Position numbers and translations under genes: made by a program. The notes under the pieces were generated by a model. That model did no database searches. It saw only the letters and a program-made list of their open reading frames with translations, and was not told where the DNA came from. A stretch of 14,826 bases of DNA from Gryganskiella cystojenkinii (taxonomy: Eukaryota > Mortierellomycota > Mortierellomycetes > Mortierellales > Mortierellaceae). Location of the stretch: assembly GCA_015852425.1 (NCBI GenBank), contig JAAAIG010000913.1, positions 1-14,826 of the forward strand. The letters run 5' to 3'. Numbering within the stretch: position 1 is the stretch's first letter; every line of letters starts with the position of its first letter. This document shows, piece after piece, positions 6,439 through 14,826 of the stretch.

Positions 6439-7329
6439 ATGAGTGCCACCCACGCAAGCTTCCCTACTACCGCCCGTGTCAACTCGGCCATGCTCCAAAA
6501 GCACGTCACTGAGAGTGTCCGTCTCGTCGGTCGTGTCGAAAGTGTATGTTGCATTGATTCGACGTTTTTCAAGCAAAGCAATGGTGGCAAACACAGGAGT
6601 TCAATTCGACCTATTACCAGCCACAAGGGACAGGACTGGACAATTGACCTGCTCTGTCGTTGTTCATATCTGAGCAGGATTCTCTCTCTTTGTCGGAAAG
6701 AGTAAAAACGGAATTCCTCAACAACCAAACAAGGACAAGGGGGACATCATTGAACAACTCGAGACGAATTGTTATATTTTTTTGGTGGCAAAGGACAAAC
6801 CACATTCATTTGACTGACCCATGCACACCGTCTCCTTTCCTTCTCTTCTCATTTTTATTATAGCAAAACGGAACATATGCCGTCATCCAGGCCAGTGACA
6901 AGGGACAAGTCCAGGTTCACATGAGCCCTGTAAGTTTCAACGCGATTTCGTCGACTCCATCACCCACTCAGAAAACACCTCTCTCATTCAATGTTTTGTT
7001 GACATGTTTTCTCTCTTTTTGTCTATTAGGAATCACAATACGGAACCCGATTCATGGAAATCATTGGAGTCGTCAACGCTGATCTCTCCATTTCTGAACT
7101 CGCCTCAACCAACTTTGGAGACGACTTTAGTATGTTGTTTCTTTTTTCCTCGTTTTATTCCGTTTGTCATCATGGATCATGGACCCTTTTACCTTTGTCA
7201 ACCACTCTGTTCTGAGAACCGTGCTAATCAAACTTTTGCTGCTGTCTTGTCCATCTTCTTCAATCAATAGACTTGGATACCTATGATGCCATGATCGTCA
7301 AGGCCCAAAAGTTCCCTGGTGTGTTTTAA
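6439..7329 (+). CDS. RPA3: Replication protein A 14-kDa subunit (RPA3/Rfa3)
   Basis: The small subunit of the heterotrimeric single-strand DNA binding protein RPA, which acts in the nucleus in replication, repair and recombination. Four exons: 6439-6543, 6864-6929, 7030-7129 and 7271-7329. The introns are 320, 100 and 141 bp, all GT-AG (GTATGT, GTAAGT and GTATGT donors; TATAG, TTAG and ATAG acceptors). The product has 109 residues, as usual for fungal RPA3, and forms one OB fold: RVNSAMLQKHVTESVRLVGR (residues 13-32) is the first strand region, YAVIQASDKGQVQVHM follows in exon 2, MEIIGVVNADLSISEL and TNFGDDFNLD in exons 3-4, and the C-terminal helix ends KAQKFPGVF. All exon junctions keep frame and no stop or missing segment is seen, so the gene looks functional. 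It is the clearest host gene in the window and is surrounded by dead transposons. Confidence 0.95.
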
Positions 7330-7398
7330 AACAGGAGCAAAGCCGTATGTGACCTCTCAAACTTTGTATTTTTACTCGACCAAAAGCAGCTTTACGGA

Positions 7399-7404
7399 AA
7401 TAAA
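7399..7404 (+). terminator. AATAAA polyadenylation-type signal
   Basis: AATAAA occurs 70 bp after the RPA3 stop codon, at the distance expected of a 3' processing signal. No other hexamer of this kind is seen between the stop and the following Helitron remnant. Confidence 0.4.
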
Positions 7405-7499
7405 CCGATTTTCAAAAAGAAAGAAAATGGCAAGTCGACGTTGAGCAAAGTAACCCCAGTTATTTGGGACATATACTTAACGATCGAATTGCAGGGCAA

Positions 7500-8075
7500 A
7501 TTTTAATTGCTGAGCATTTTGGTGGTACTGGAGCTCGTACACACGACGACCCTGGTCTGTTCACAATGCACTGGAAAAGGCAGTGACAGCGCTTCCGGAA
7601 CATTACTGTAAGACCAGGAAAAGAGCGACCAGGATAGGCTGAAAGACAAGTTTGAGGTCTTCGGGCATGGTGTTGGGTATTTGAACTGCAAGATCGAGGA
7701 ACACCTCATCCTCACTGTGGCAGGACAAGGAGGAAGAGCAAGCACTGGCGCTTAAACACCAAACCCATCAGTGCAGTGCGCACTGTAAAGCCGATCCCGA
7801 TCGCCCTTGTCGCTTTGGGGTACCCTATGCGCTCCAACTATGACAGGACACAACTTGATGACAAATTCAGTCGTAATGTTTTGCACCACGGGGATATTGA
7901 TTGGCGTATTGTTGGATGCAACATGGAGCTTCTTCGATGTGCGACCGGCGCTATAGGTCTTCAGTATAATGAAGGATCGCAGGCCAAGAGTGCATGTGCA
8001 AGTATATATCAAAATAAGGCGGTCCTAGGCAAGCTACCATTGTGGATCAGGCTGACTTCAGTCGGAACAAAGTAG
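7500..8075 (+). pseudogene. Helitron Rep (Helitron-like N) remnant
   Basis: Part of the N-terminal rolling-circle replication initiator region of a Helitron protein. The frame open from 7653 reads VFELQDRGTPHPHC; the HxH at 7707-7715 is the metal-binding motif of the Rep nuclease, usually RG-x-PH-x-H. Another frame at about 7754-7830 carries HQCSAHCKADPDRPCRFG, the cysteine cluster ending CRFG that follows in this family. Back in the first frame, YPMRSNYDRTQLDDKF, LHHGDIDW and CNMELLRCATG correspond to the region before the conserved tyrosines of the nuclease; the YLYKY-type stretch is degraded to GLQYNEGSQAK. At least three frame changes are needed, and stops occur before 7653. Both frames and motif order agree with a decayed Helitron on the plus strand. 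Confidence 0.72.
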
Positions 8076-8289
8076 GCGGATCGATCATCTTCAGTGGAGA
8101 ATGAATGGACCATTTGAGGCTTTTATTTGAAACCTTCAGTACAGAGGCGTCGGTACACTGGAAACTGCGATGGATATCTGTCGTTGGACGATGCACTGAG
8201 ACGTATTTTTACCAACAGACCTGCCTTTGAAACGAAGGCATGTTTTAAAGCGGGCAGTTGAGTTTCAAGTCTTACGAGGAATGGCAGGG

Positions 8290-9680
8290 ATTGAGATTGA
8301 TTTTGATGAGTGCCCTCAGCCTTCAACCCAGTGGACGTACCCGCTCGATGGTTGTGGACCAACTGGAATGGACGATCGATCGACGCTTCTTCCAGTCACT
8401 GGACTATTCGTGGGGTCCACATAACCGCGACTTGTTCGCCTCAGCTCAGAACAACCAACTGCCGCTGTTCTTCAGTTGGAAGCCACATTCAGCCGCGAGT
8501 ATCAGACGCCACGAACCAATCTTGGCGGAACCGCGGTCACGTTTATATTGCTCTCCATGGGACCTCCTCCCCACAATTCTGCACCGCATTAAATAGGACA
8601 AGTTCACGGTGATTACTCCATGTTGGCCGACCGCGTCCTTGTTCCCGACGATTCAGGAGATGGCGCTGCAACCTCCCTTCCCAATCCCGCGTCACTTCGT
8701 ACTTCCAGCTCTAAGAAGCGACGTCTCGATCTTAGCGAAGAATCCATTCCGGCGTCTGTCAACATGGAGAGTAAGTGGGCAAAGTTAAACAACGCCGGTT
8801 TGCCTGACCTCGCCCCACCTTCATCTTCAACAACAAGCAGACGGCAAAAGGACCAAGAACAAAAATTCGACCAGCAGCAAATTCTGACCTGGATCTGTGA
8901 AGGAGAGTGTCATGATGGCATTAGCCCTGCCATCGTCATTGTCAACTCTCTTGTTTTTCTCGTTGTATTGCTTGGACGACCTTGTGCAACAAGAAATCCG
9001 CTATTCTGGTCCTTCTTTCGGATCTCAGAGGTATCAAGGAAGACACAGTCAATATTGCCCTCATGATTACCGGAGATGCTCACGCTTCTGGACAGCAAGA
9101 ACGTCCAGTTTGACATCCCTGCGTGCTATGAACTACGTCGTTGGGATCGACAATAACGCCACGACACCGACCCACGAGCATCCCTTTGCTGACTCGAAAG
9201 ACGGCATAGCTCTTTGGTATCTGTGGTTCAAGCGCCTGGATGATCTCGCCTATGTTGATGTCTCTCGATGCACCATCAATGATCATTGTCGCCTGACCCT
9301 ATTTGTTGTCTTCATGAAAGAACGTCGAGACTGCCAATGGAGCGCCAAGTTCATCACTTTATAATCCCTCTGACAAGGCCAAATGCCCGGTGCAAGCCTA
9401 CCGCGATTACATTTCTCGCGCTCATGGTCCAGGCCCACAGCCAAGTTCAAGCACCACAAGGATGAGGAACACTCGATCGTCCCTTTTCTCCACTTCGTTA
9501 CCCAGGGCGTATACCATAAGCCCCTCAAGACGACCACAATCGGCGAGTTCCACAAGGAGATCTCTACACGGATGTTCTCGCCAGATGTCCAACACAAGGA
9601 CATTCCAAGTCCGCGCAATTGGCCCCTCGCTCGCCGCCATGACCATAGTCCCGAAAAGACATTAGCTCTTTGAAGTCATA
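8290..9680 (+). pseudogene. DIRS-type retroelement: RNase H tail and tyrosine recombinase
   Basis: The order of pieces matches the 3' half of a tyrosine-recombinase retrotransposon. First, the end of RNase H and the connector: PSAFNPVDVPARW (about 8311-8349), then, frame-shifted, VDQLEWTIDRRFFQSLDYSW and GPHNRDLFASAQNNQLPLFF (to about 8480), PWDLLPTILHRIK, DKFTVITPCWPTASLFP and ALRSDVSILAKNPFRRLSTW. Next, the core-binding domain of the recombinase (AGLPDLA, ILTWICEGECHDGISPA, about 8790-8950). Then the catalytic domain: KRLDDLAYVDVSRCTINDHC (about 9228-9290; R of R-x-x-DL is a likely catalytic arginine), SDKAKCPVQAYRDYISR (about 9370-9420), HHKDEEHSIVPFLHFVTQGV and RAIGPSLAAM (about 9612-9645). 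At least six frame changes and several stops make it inactive. The reverse transcriptase is missing, and 8076-8290 is unassigned. Confidence 0.8.
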
Positions 9681-9704
9681 TATGGACAGGACACGTAGAC
9701 AATG

Positions 9705-9766
9705 GACAAAGAGTGGTATACGAAGGACGATGTACTGACATGGTCATTGGCGCCTTGGACATATGT
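9705..9766 (-). repeat. Diverged copy of a Ty3 integrase block
   Basis: These 62 bp match 11908-11969 without gaps at about 79% identity, and the outer 18 bases (GGCGCCTTGGACATATGT on the plus strand) are exact. On the minus strand it reads TYVQGANDH...SSFVYHSLS against TYVQGAYDN...SSFVDRSLS in the other copy. The shared spacing of coding positions points to two copies of the same integrase region. It abuts the DIRS-type remnant and, with the other copy, brackets the gene at 10229. Confidence 0.6.
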
Positions 9767-10228
9767 CCCACCACACTCCAAGAGGCAGAAGTCCCCAAAT
9801 TGTTTGCATATCAAATACTAACAAGTTTTCAATTTTCAGTTTGTATGTAAGAAAGCGAATGCGAAGGGAATGCGATTAATCGAAGAAGAGACTGCGCGAG
9901 AGAGAAAGTTTCTGCCCCATCGAAAACACCGCCCGCTTGCTGCGCCTGGTTCTGCTATATTTACATCAAATGATCGCACAAAGAAAATTTCAAGGGAACT
10001 GGGGGATCAAAACAGAGCATCGAATTTTTCATCCGTTATCCCCATGAACATCATGCATGGTGCAGCATTTGCATTTCCCAGAAAGATGAGAGCATTTCGG
10101 CTGCATTCGTCAATTCCTGAGCTCGGCTTCATTTCTTTCATCCCTTGCCTTTTTTCTTCCAATCTTTCTTTTTCCTACATTCCTCACATATTCCATTTAT
10201 CCTCACCACCAGCTATTCTCAGAGCATC
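9767..10228 (+). other. Upstream region of the 10229 gene, with splice-site-like motif
   Basis: TACTAAC (9816-9822) followed 17 nt later by TTTTCAG (ending 9839) is a textbook branch point plus 3' splice site, so an intron may end here, perhaps in the leader of the downstream gene. TATATTTA at 9956-9963 could be a TATA box, and 10127-10210 is a CT-rich tract of the kind that precedes fungal start codons. A 120-codon frame (9870-10232) overlaps the start codon region of the downstream gene; it has no recognisable domain and I treat it as chance or leader sequence. Confidence 0.35.
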
Positions 10229-10952
10229 ATGACATTCTACAATCAACACCAATACGCCTCTCAGCCAACGCTTCCTCGATCACCAAAATAATCCAACTCA
10301 GCTCCTTGTGTCCTATTCGGATGCGCTGTTCATTTACTTGGACCGCACTTATGAACCGAGAGGTACCCAGTTACTCGAGGATTCCAAGATGAGAGCACTC
10401 GGGTCTCTCTGCGCTTCGGATGCTGAGAGAGCAGGGATGGAGCTATTGAAGCCGCATATGCACTGGGTTAGCAATCTGGAAATTATAGCCTTCTCAGTAG
10501 AGACGGTTTTCACCGACAACGGTCCATCAGTGACACGCCGAGGATTCCTGACACTCCTGCGCTCTCACATCACTCGGAATCCGGATGATGCCTTCAAGTA
10601 CTTTACGGATATCAACGAAAAGCTGAGACTGGTGTCTACTTTTGTTCGATCGCAATTCCCGCAGTTGCCGGATCCTCAAGCGGCAGAATTATCGCGTCAA
10701 CTCTTGAAGCATACGCAGAAGAAACTATTAGAGCTACCCATCCCCGCTATGAGCAACCCAGGCAGCGAGGCGCAACGTTTGAATTCACAGGAGCGACAGA
10801 ACGTCTTATCCAACATGAGAACACAGTTGGCGGATAGGCAGACGGCGCGATATGCCCAGCAAAGCGAGTTCCTTGGTCGGATCGGCACTGGTGTGTGCCT
10901 TCAATGTGGACGGTACCCTTGCAGCTGTAGTTATGGCATGTTGAATATCTAA
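10229..10952 (+). CDS. Uncharacterised fungal protein (DUF7514-like), one frameshift
   Basis: The frame from 10233 to 10952 encodes SDALFIYLDRTYEPRGTQLL, a helical middle (EAQRLNSQERQNV and neighbours) and a cysteine-rich end, CLQCGRYPCSCSYG, that could bind a metal. The YLDRTY-x-P-x-GT-x-LLE opening recalls a family of uncharacterised fungal proteins (DUF7514-like), recalled from memory and not searched. That frame has no ATG upstream. The ATG at 10229 starts a one-base-offset frame (MTFYNQHQYASQPTLPRSPK) that stops at 10289-10291. A single base change in the A run 10285-10288 would join them into a protein of 240 residues, and no GT lies between 10229 and 10308 for an intron. So it is either a recent pseudogene or carries a sequence error. 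An alternative start is the ATG at 10389 (MRALGSLCAS). A CT-rich leader precedes it. Confidence 0.55.
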
Positions 10953-11402
10953 AGTTTTAAAGTGTGAAATGAAATACTGAACACATATCAAGGTCCCATG
11001 TTTTTTCTTTTCGGTTTTGACCATGTTGAATTTTCGACTTGATCAATTATATTTTGACTTTTGCTTTCGCCCGGGTGTCTTGAACCAGGACTATGGCAGG
11101 GCAGGATTGAAAAGGTATGGGTCAAGGGGAGTCAATGAGAAACAAGAGAGGGATATGTTCACTCAACAGGTGTAGGAACACAAGGCAGTTGACGGTGGAA
11201 AGAAGCTGTTGTTTCATTAAGAAATTACGAAGGCATTTAAGATTGTCCGTGGTGGGCGAGGAGGTACTTTCAAAGTTGCTGAGGACAGGGGCCGTGATGT
11301 CAGTGGGTTTGATGACTATGGAACCGCTCTGGGGTTGTATCCATCTGGCGTAAGAAGAGAGACCTTACTTTTTACACCTTCCCTCTCAAAAAAAAGCTTT
11401 GC
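10953..11402. other. Unassigned spacer with a weak plus-strand open frame
   Basis: The first ~100 bases are AT-rich and probably include the 3' end of the preceding gene. From 11221 a plus-strand frame without ATG stays open to 11643. Its first part reads FKIVRGGRGGTFKVAEDRGR and GFDDYGTALGLYPSGVRRET, which looks protein-like, but its second half overlaps the Ty3 chromodomain on the other strand and is surely a shadow. I cannot assign the first part; it may be another transposon fragment. Confidence 0.3.
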
Positions 11403-11969
11403 CTACCCGTGCTCCATACTGCTGATGATCCTAGTGGCATGCTTGATATTGTGGATCGGCTCCGAAGTGCCTTCCCCTTGGGTAGCCTTCTTAGAGGGCC
11501 AGAAAATGACAAGTCCCTTTGACCTTGTCATGATCCAAGATGTTCTTGACCTCACATTCTTCCTCGTCGTTGATCATGTGAGATCCAGGTCAGTCTGGGG
11601 GCATGTTCACGCAGGTGTGGTGGAGAAGGATGTAAGATCGTAGGGGGTCGACATAGCAAACATCGTGGGCCTTCATGCTCGGAAGTGACTCAAATATGAA
11701 CGAGACGGGAGAGTGCTGCTCCAAGATGGTGACGGGGCCAATGACTTGACACTAGGGTTTGCGTGCGGGGCGGTTCTTTGTCGACAGTGGCGATGATGTG
11801 GTCGGAAGAGAGGAGGACTTGGTCGCTGACCGCAAAATGTGCGATCCCGTCGGAGGCGATCTGTATTCTGAGTTTGTCGGGTTTGGGCTTCTTCAGCGGT
11901 AGCTTTAGACAAGGAGCGGTCTACAAAGGATGACTTACTCTCGTTGTCATAGGCGCCTTGGACATATGT
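11403..11969 (-). pseudogene. Ty3 chromovirus integrase tail and chromodomain remnant
   Basis: On the minus strand, reading from 11969 down: TYVQGAYDNESKSSFVDRSL belongs to the region just before the integrase C-terminal domain; a frame-shifted DQVLLSSDHIIATVDKEPPR is its first strands; VSFIFESLPSMKAHDVCYVD and LRSYI give the usual H-x-VF-H-V-x-LLR-type end. Then INDEEECEVKNILDHDKVKG starts a chromodomain, with FLAL, a stop where W is normal, then EGYP, and in another frame EPIHNIKHATRIISSMEHG before a stop at 11403-11405. In chromoviruses this domain targets integration to modified histones. Frameshifts and stops make it inactive. The rest of Pol, which should lie at higher coordinates, is absent; a LINE begins there instead. 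Confidence 0.82.
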
Positions 11970-12132
11970 GTGGCATCTTCTATTGATACAAACCGACAAT
12001 TGAGAACTTATTATATGTGATATATTATCATCCTTAGCCACCGACCACCATCAACTACACTCCCCTTTCTCAAAATCTTGCTTTCTCCTCCTCCAACCCC
12101 CTACTTCCGTTACACCAGCTCCTTCTCCGACC

Positions 12133-14652
12133 ATGACCTTCTCTCTGTTCGACTCCATCCCCCTGGATCGATCGAACAAGGATGAGGACCGTGGCGCTTC
12201 ATTGTCTAGCTACTTCGCCATCCGGAGTTCGGCCCCTATCTCACCTATTCTGGACGGCCTCGCGACCAACAGTACTCGACGGACAGAAGAAGAGCAATGG
12301 GAACGGGTAAAGAAACAGGTCAAATCTGCGTGTATAACATATGCATCATCATCCAAGGAACGAGATGACTATGCCATGACTCAACTCCAACAACGTCGGC
12401 TCGAAAGGATCGAACTTGAAACGGCCGCACTCCAACAAAACCACCTGACCTTCCTCACAGACAATACCAAATCAACCTCATAGAAATTGAACTGGAAGTT
12501 GTCACAGGCGAGCACCTGGAGGCAATGTCTCTCCTCTCTGAACTCCACTAGACAGGAAAAGGGGAGCGTAGCACCTAGAACTCCCATCGATGCATTCAAC
12601 AACGACGTCAACGCCGCCTCATCCCTGTCCTTTCCGACCCGACCCGCCCAAACAATCCTCTCGACGACGCCGAAAAAGAGGACTACGCGCGGTTCTATTA
12701 CCAGGCCTTCTACACTCCTGACGATACTGCCCCAGAAGTTATGGCAGCTGCCCGGGTGTGGTTTGAGCGACCACTTCAGGACCCATCAAAAGTAACTCTA
12801 GCCGAAACCGCTCTCCTTCTCGCCCCTCAGACTAAGGAAGAACTTTTTAGGATCATGAGACATTCTCCCAAACTGCAGACCTCTTCTTTCACGTCGTGAA
12901 TGGTGCCCTGGCGGAGGGCAATCTCCCATCCTCTTGGTGACCCACGGTCATGACCCTTTTGCACAAGAAGGGATACGCATCGCTGCTAGCCAACTGGAGG
13001 CCTCTTTCTCTCATCACTTGCGATGACAAGGTCCTAACCAAAGCCATCGCCAACCACCTTGGTACTAATCTCCCTCGCCTCATCAACCCTTTTCAGACTG
13101 GATTCATCAGAGGTTGGGCGATCTCGGACAGTGGTCTCATCGTTTCGTGCATAACGGACCATTGCAAGCAAGAAGAGCACAGCGGGATCGGGGTTCTGTT
13201 GGTTCAGGAAAAGACCTATGACCGAATACATGCTGGATACATGGAGTCCGTTCTTCCCGCTTTCGTCTTAGAACCCTTCATTCGACTTCTTATGAACCTA
13301 TCCTACGGTACTCAAGTCTCGCTCACCATCAACGGAATCCTCACCCCTTCCTTTCAACAACTACGAGGACTGCGACAAGGCGATCCACTCTCGCCACTAC
13401 TCTTCAACCTTGCATTTGAGCCCCTCCTCCTCCTCCTCCTCCTCCTCCTCCTACTCTTGACCGACGATCGACGATTGACTCTTTGAATGATTTCTGCCCG
13501 ACTCATGCGCAGATATCCACCTCCTCGCCTACGCTAACGACCTGCTCCAACTCATCAACTCAGTCGAGGAATTGAGAGTCCTACAGGAGCTTTTGCAACT
13601 CTACAGCGACGCCTCTAACGCCCGGGTCAACCTCTCGAAAACGATCGCCTTCCTCTTTCCAACAATCCCGACCCGGACCTTCAGTAGGCCGTCACACAGG
13701 CTCCCGTAAAACGACATGACGGTAACTCAACTACCTTTGAGAAATACCTGGGCTAACCTATCCCTGTCAGCCAAAGACATATTCACCTTCTTTGACTCTC
13801 TCTTGACCAAGTTTAGTGCCTGTTTTCTGATCTACATACAGCGGAATCTATATATTCTTGGCAAAGGAACCATCATCAACTCTCCTCACTATCGCAAAAC
13901 CCTGGCACACAATCTGGATCTTTCAGCCTAACAAGGCCTGGCTGTCTCGTATGCGTGAGAAGGTGAAGGTGGCCACGTTCATGTGCATCCATAAGCCCCG
14001 ACCTGCCTGGAACACCATCTGCACCCCCCAGTCCTTGGGAGGTCTGGGAGCGATTGATCCCGTGGCTCAGGATGCAGCTTTCAACCCAAGCTCTTTCGCC
14101 TCGGGCTCGACCCATCCCCTTGGATTGGTCTGGACATGGTCTTTGGTCTTTTATCGGTCTAATATCCATTCGCCTACCCGTTCTCGGTACTCTTACAGAA
14201 CCTTTCAAGGGCAACACTCCGAACCCTGGATAAATTCAAAAGCGTCGGATACCTCGTCAGAGCCGCCAAGTATCTACCAAGAATCGCTCTGGACGCGGCT
14301 TGGATCACTTACCTCTTGCCACCTACTGATACTCTATTGGCGACGCCACTCGAGTAGTGGATTAGATGGATTCATCACCCTCCGAATCGAGGATGTCGAA
14401 CAAATGTCACTCAGATGTCGAACAATGTCACTCAGGATAAGCGACGTACTCACCATCGACCGCAACACGCCTCATATCACTACGACAAGACCTTCGCAAC
14501 GACCGTGAGTTCATGGAGTAATGGCGAAAATACCCCCTCACCTTTCACCCAGACATGACTCGAGCCATGGCAGTCCCTCTTTTTGTGGTAGGCGACGATC
14601 GTCGCCCGACGACTGTTAGCAATTGCACTTCCAGTCGTACCACAGTTCACTC
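12133..14652 (+). pseudogene. LINE (non-LTR retrotransposon) reverse transcriptase, dead
   Basis: A LINE open reading frame in pieces. The endonuclease is absent. 12133-12483 is the linker between endonuclease and reverse transcriptase (EEQWERVKKQVKSACITYA). Around 12660-12870, EEDYARFYYQAFYTPDDTAP and TKEELFRIMRHSPK lead towards the finger domain, but the APGPDG segment normally next is deleted. From about 12880: NGALAEGNLPSSW, then, in the 12950-13486 frame, LLANWRPLSLITCDDKVLTK, INPFQTGFIRG, and VQEKTYDRIH, where V (13202-13204) replaces the first catalytic aspartate. LRGLRQGDPLSPLLFNLAFE is intact. The YADD box is YAND (13530-13541), a second catalytic loss. Thumb and tail follow: LSLSAKDIFTFFDSLLTKF, RPAWNTICTPQSLGGLGAID and YLVRAAKYLPRIALDAAWIT, ending with WRKYPLTFHPDMTRAMAVPL near 14590. 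Many frame changes interrupt it. Confidence 0.9.
13423..13452 (+). repeat. (CCT)10 microsatellite inside the LINE
   Basis: Ten CCT triplets sit directly after the NLAFEP codons of the reverse transcriptase and encode a leucine run where the family has a short turn. The expansion keeps the frame locally, but the frame ends at 13486, before the YAND box. Confidence 0.85.
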
Positions 14653-14826
14653 CGCCCATTCTCCTCGACTGTCAAGGACTGATAGGCAGGTTCGAGTAAA
14701 GTGTGTAAAACAAAGATATATTGATTAAGGTAAACAAGGAGTGGGCAGGCAGGAGGACTAGACTAGGTGGATAAGTCATTGCAGACTGAGGAACAAAGAG
14801 AGAGGGGGACTATGTGGTATTTATAT
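14653..14826. other. Window end, nothing recognised
   Basis: Purine-rich on the plus strand with no coding frame or clear repeat. It may be the 3' untranslated end of the LINE or flanking DNA; no poly-A tail or short tandem terminus is visible to mark the LINE end. Confidence 0.3.

Noticed and set aside
6261..6863. Several frames of 60-125 codons around the RPA3 start
   Set aside because: They are shadow frames of exon 1, the promoter and the first intron.
7004..7270. 88-codon plus-strand frame between RPA3 exons
   Set aside because: It spans RPA3 exon 3 and introns 2 and 3 in a different frame; the spliced RPA3 model explains the region.
9870..10232. 120-codon plus-strand frame upstream of the 10229 gene
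   Set aside because: It ends by overlapping the ATG at 10229, includes the CT-rich leader, and shows no recognisable domain. Kept only as a note in the upstream-region entry.
1..14826. tRNA or rRNA genes
   Set aside because: A scan for T-loop-like GTTCRA words and paired acceptor stems found only isolated words without cloverleaf context.

Overview
The window looks like a repeat-rich accessory stretch of a fungal nuclear genome. The support is: spliced genes with short GT-AG introns, CT-rich leaders before start codons, an intact four-exon gene for the small subunit of replication protein A, and a mix of decayed transposons (Helitron, DIRS-type, Ty3 chromovirus, LINE) that is common in early-diverging fungi. 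A Mucoromycota/Mortierellomycota source is my best inference from the style of these elements; the sequence alone does not prove it.

Layout. 1-950: a broken unknown coding remnant on the minus strand (370-690) and AT-rich DNA. 955-1431: a small secreted six-cysteine protein gene on the minus strand with a TATA box. 1432-2050: non-coding, with a purine-rich simple repeat. 2051-3957: a cluster of repeats, made of an 855-bp element with ~105-bp terminal inverted repeats and an internal 57-bp minisatellite, then purine-rich 121-131-bp tandem repeats, then a 706-bp foldback element with nearly perfect 294-bp arms. 4500-5190: a Helitron helicase remnant. 5153-5450: a minus-strand gag-like coding remnant. 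5705-6070: a candidate spliced host gene of unknown function. 6439-7329: RPA3. 7500-8075: a Helitron Rep remnant. 8290-9680: the RNase H/connector and tyrosine recombinase of a DIRS-type element. 9705-9766: a small Ty3-related block. 10229-10952: a host-like gene resembling an uncharacterised fungal family, apparently with one frameshift. 11403-11969: integrase tail and chromodomain of a Ty3 chromovirus on the minus strand. 12133-14652: a dead LINE.

The host-type genes (secreted peptide, unknown spliced gene, RPA3, the 10229 gene) do not form an evident pathway. RPA3 is the only one with a clear housekeeping role (single-strand DNA binding in replication and repair). All recognisable transposon coding regions carry stops, frameshifts or lost catalytic residues, so none appears autonomous. 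The foldback element is the youngest-looking insertion because its arms differ at only two positions.
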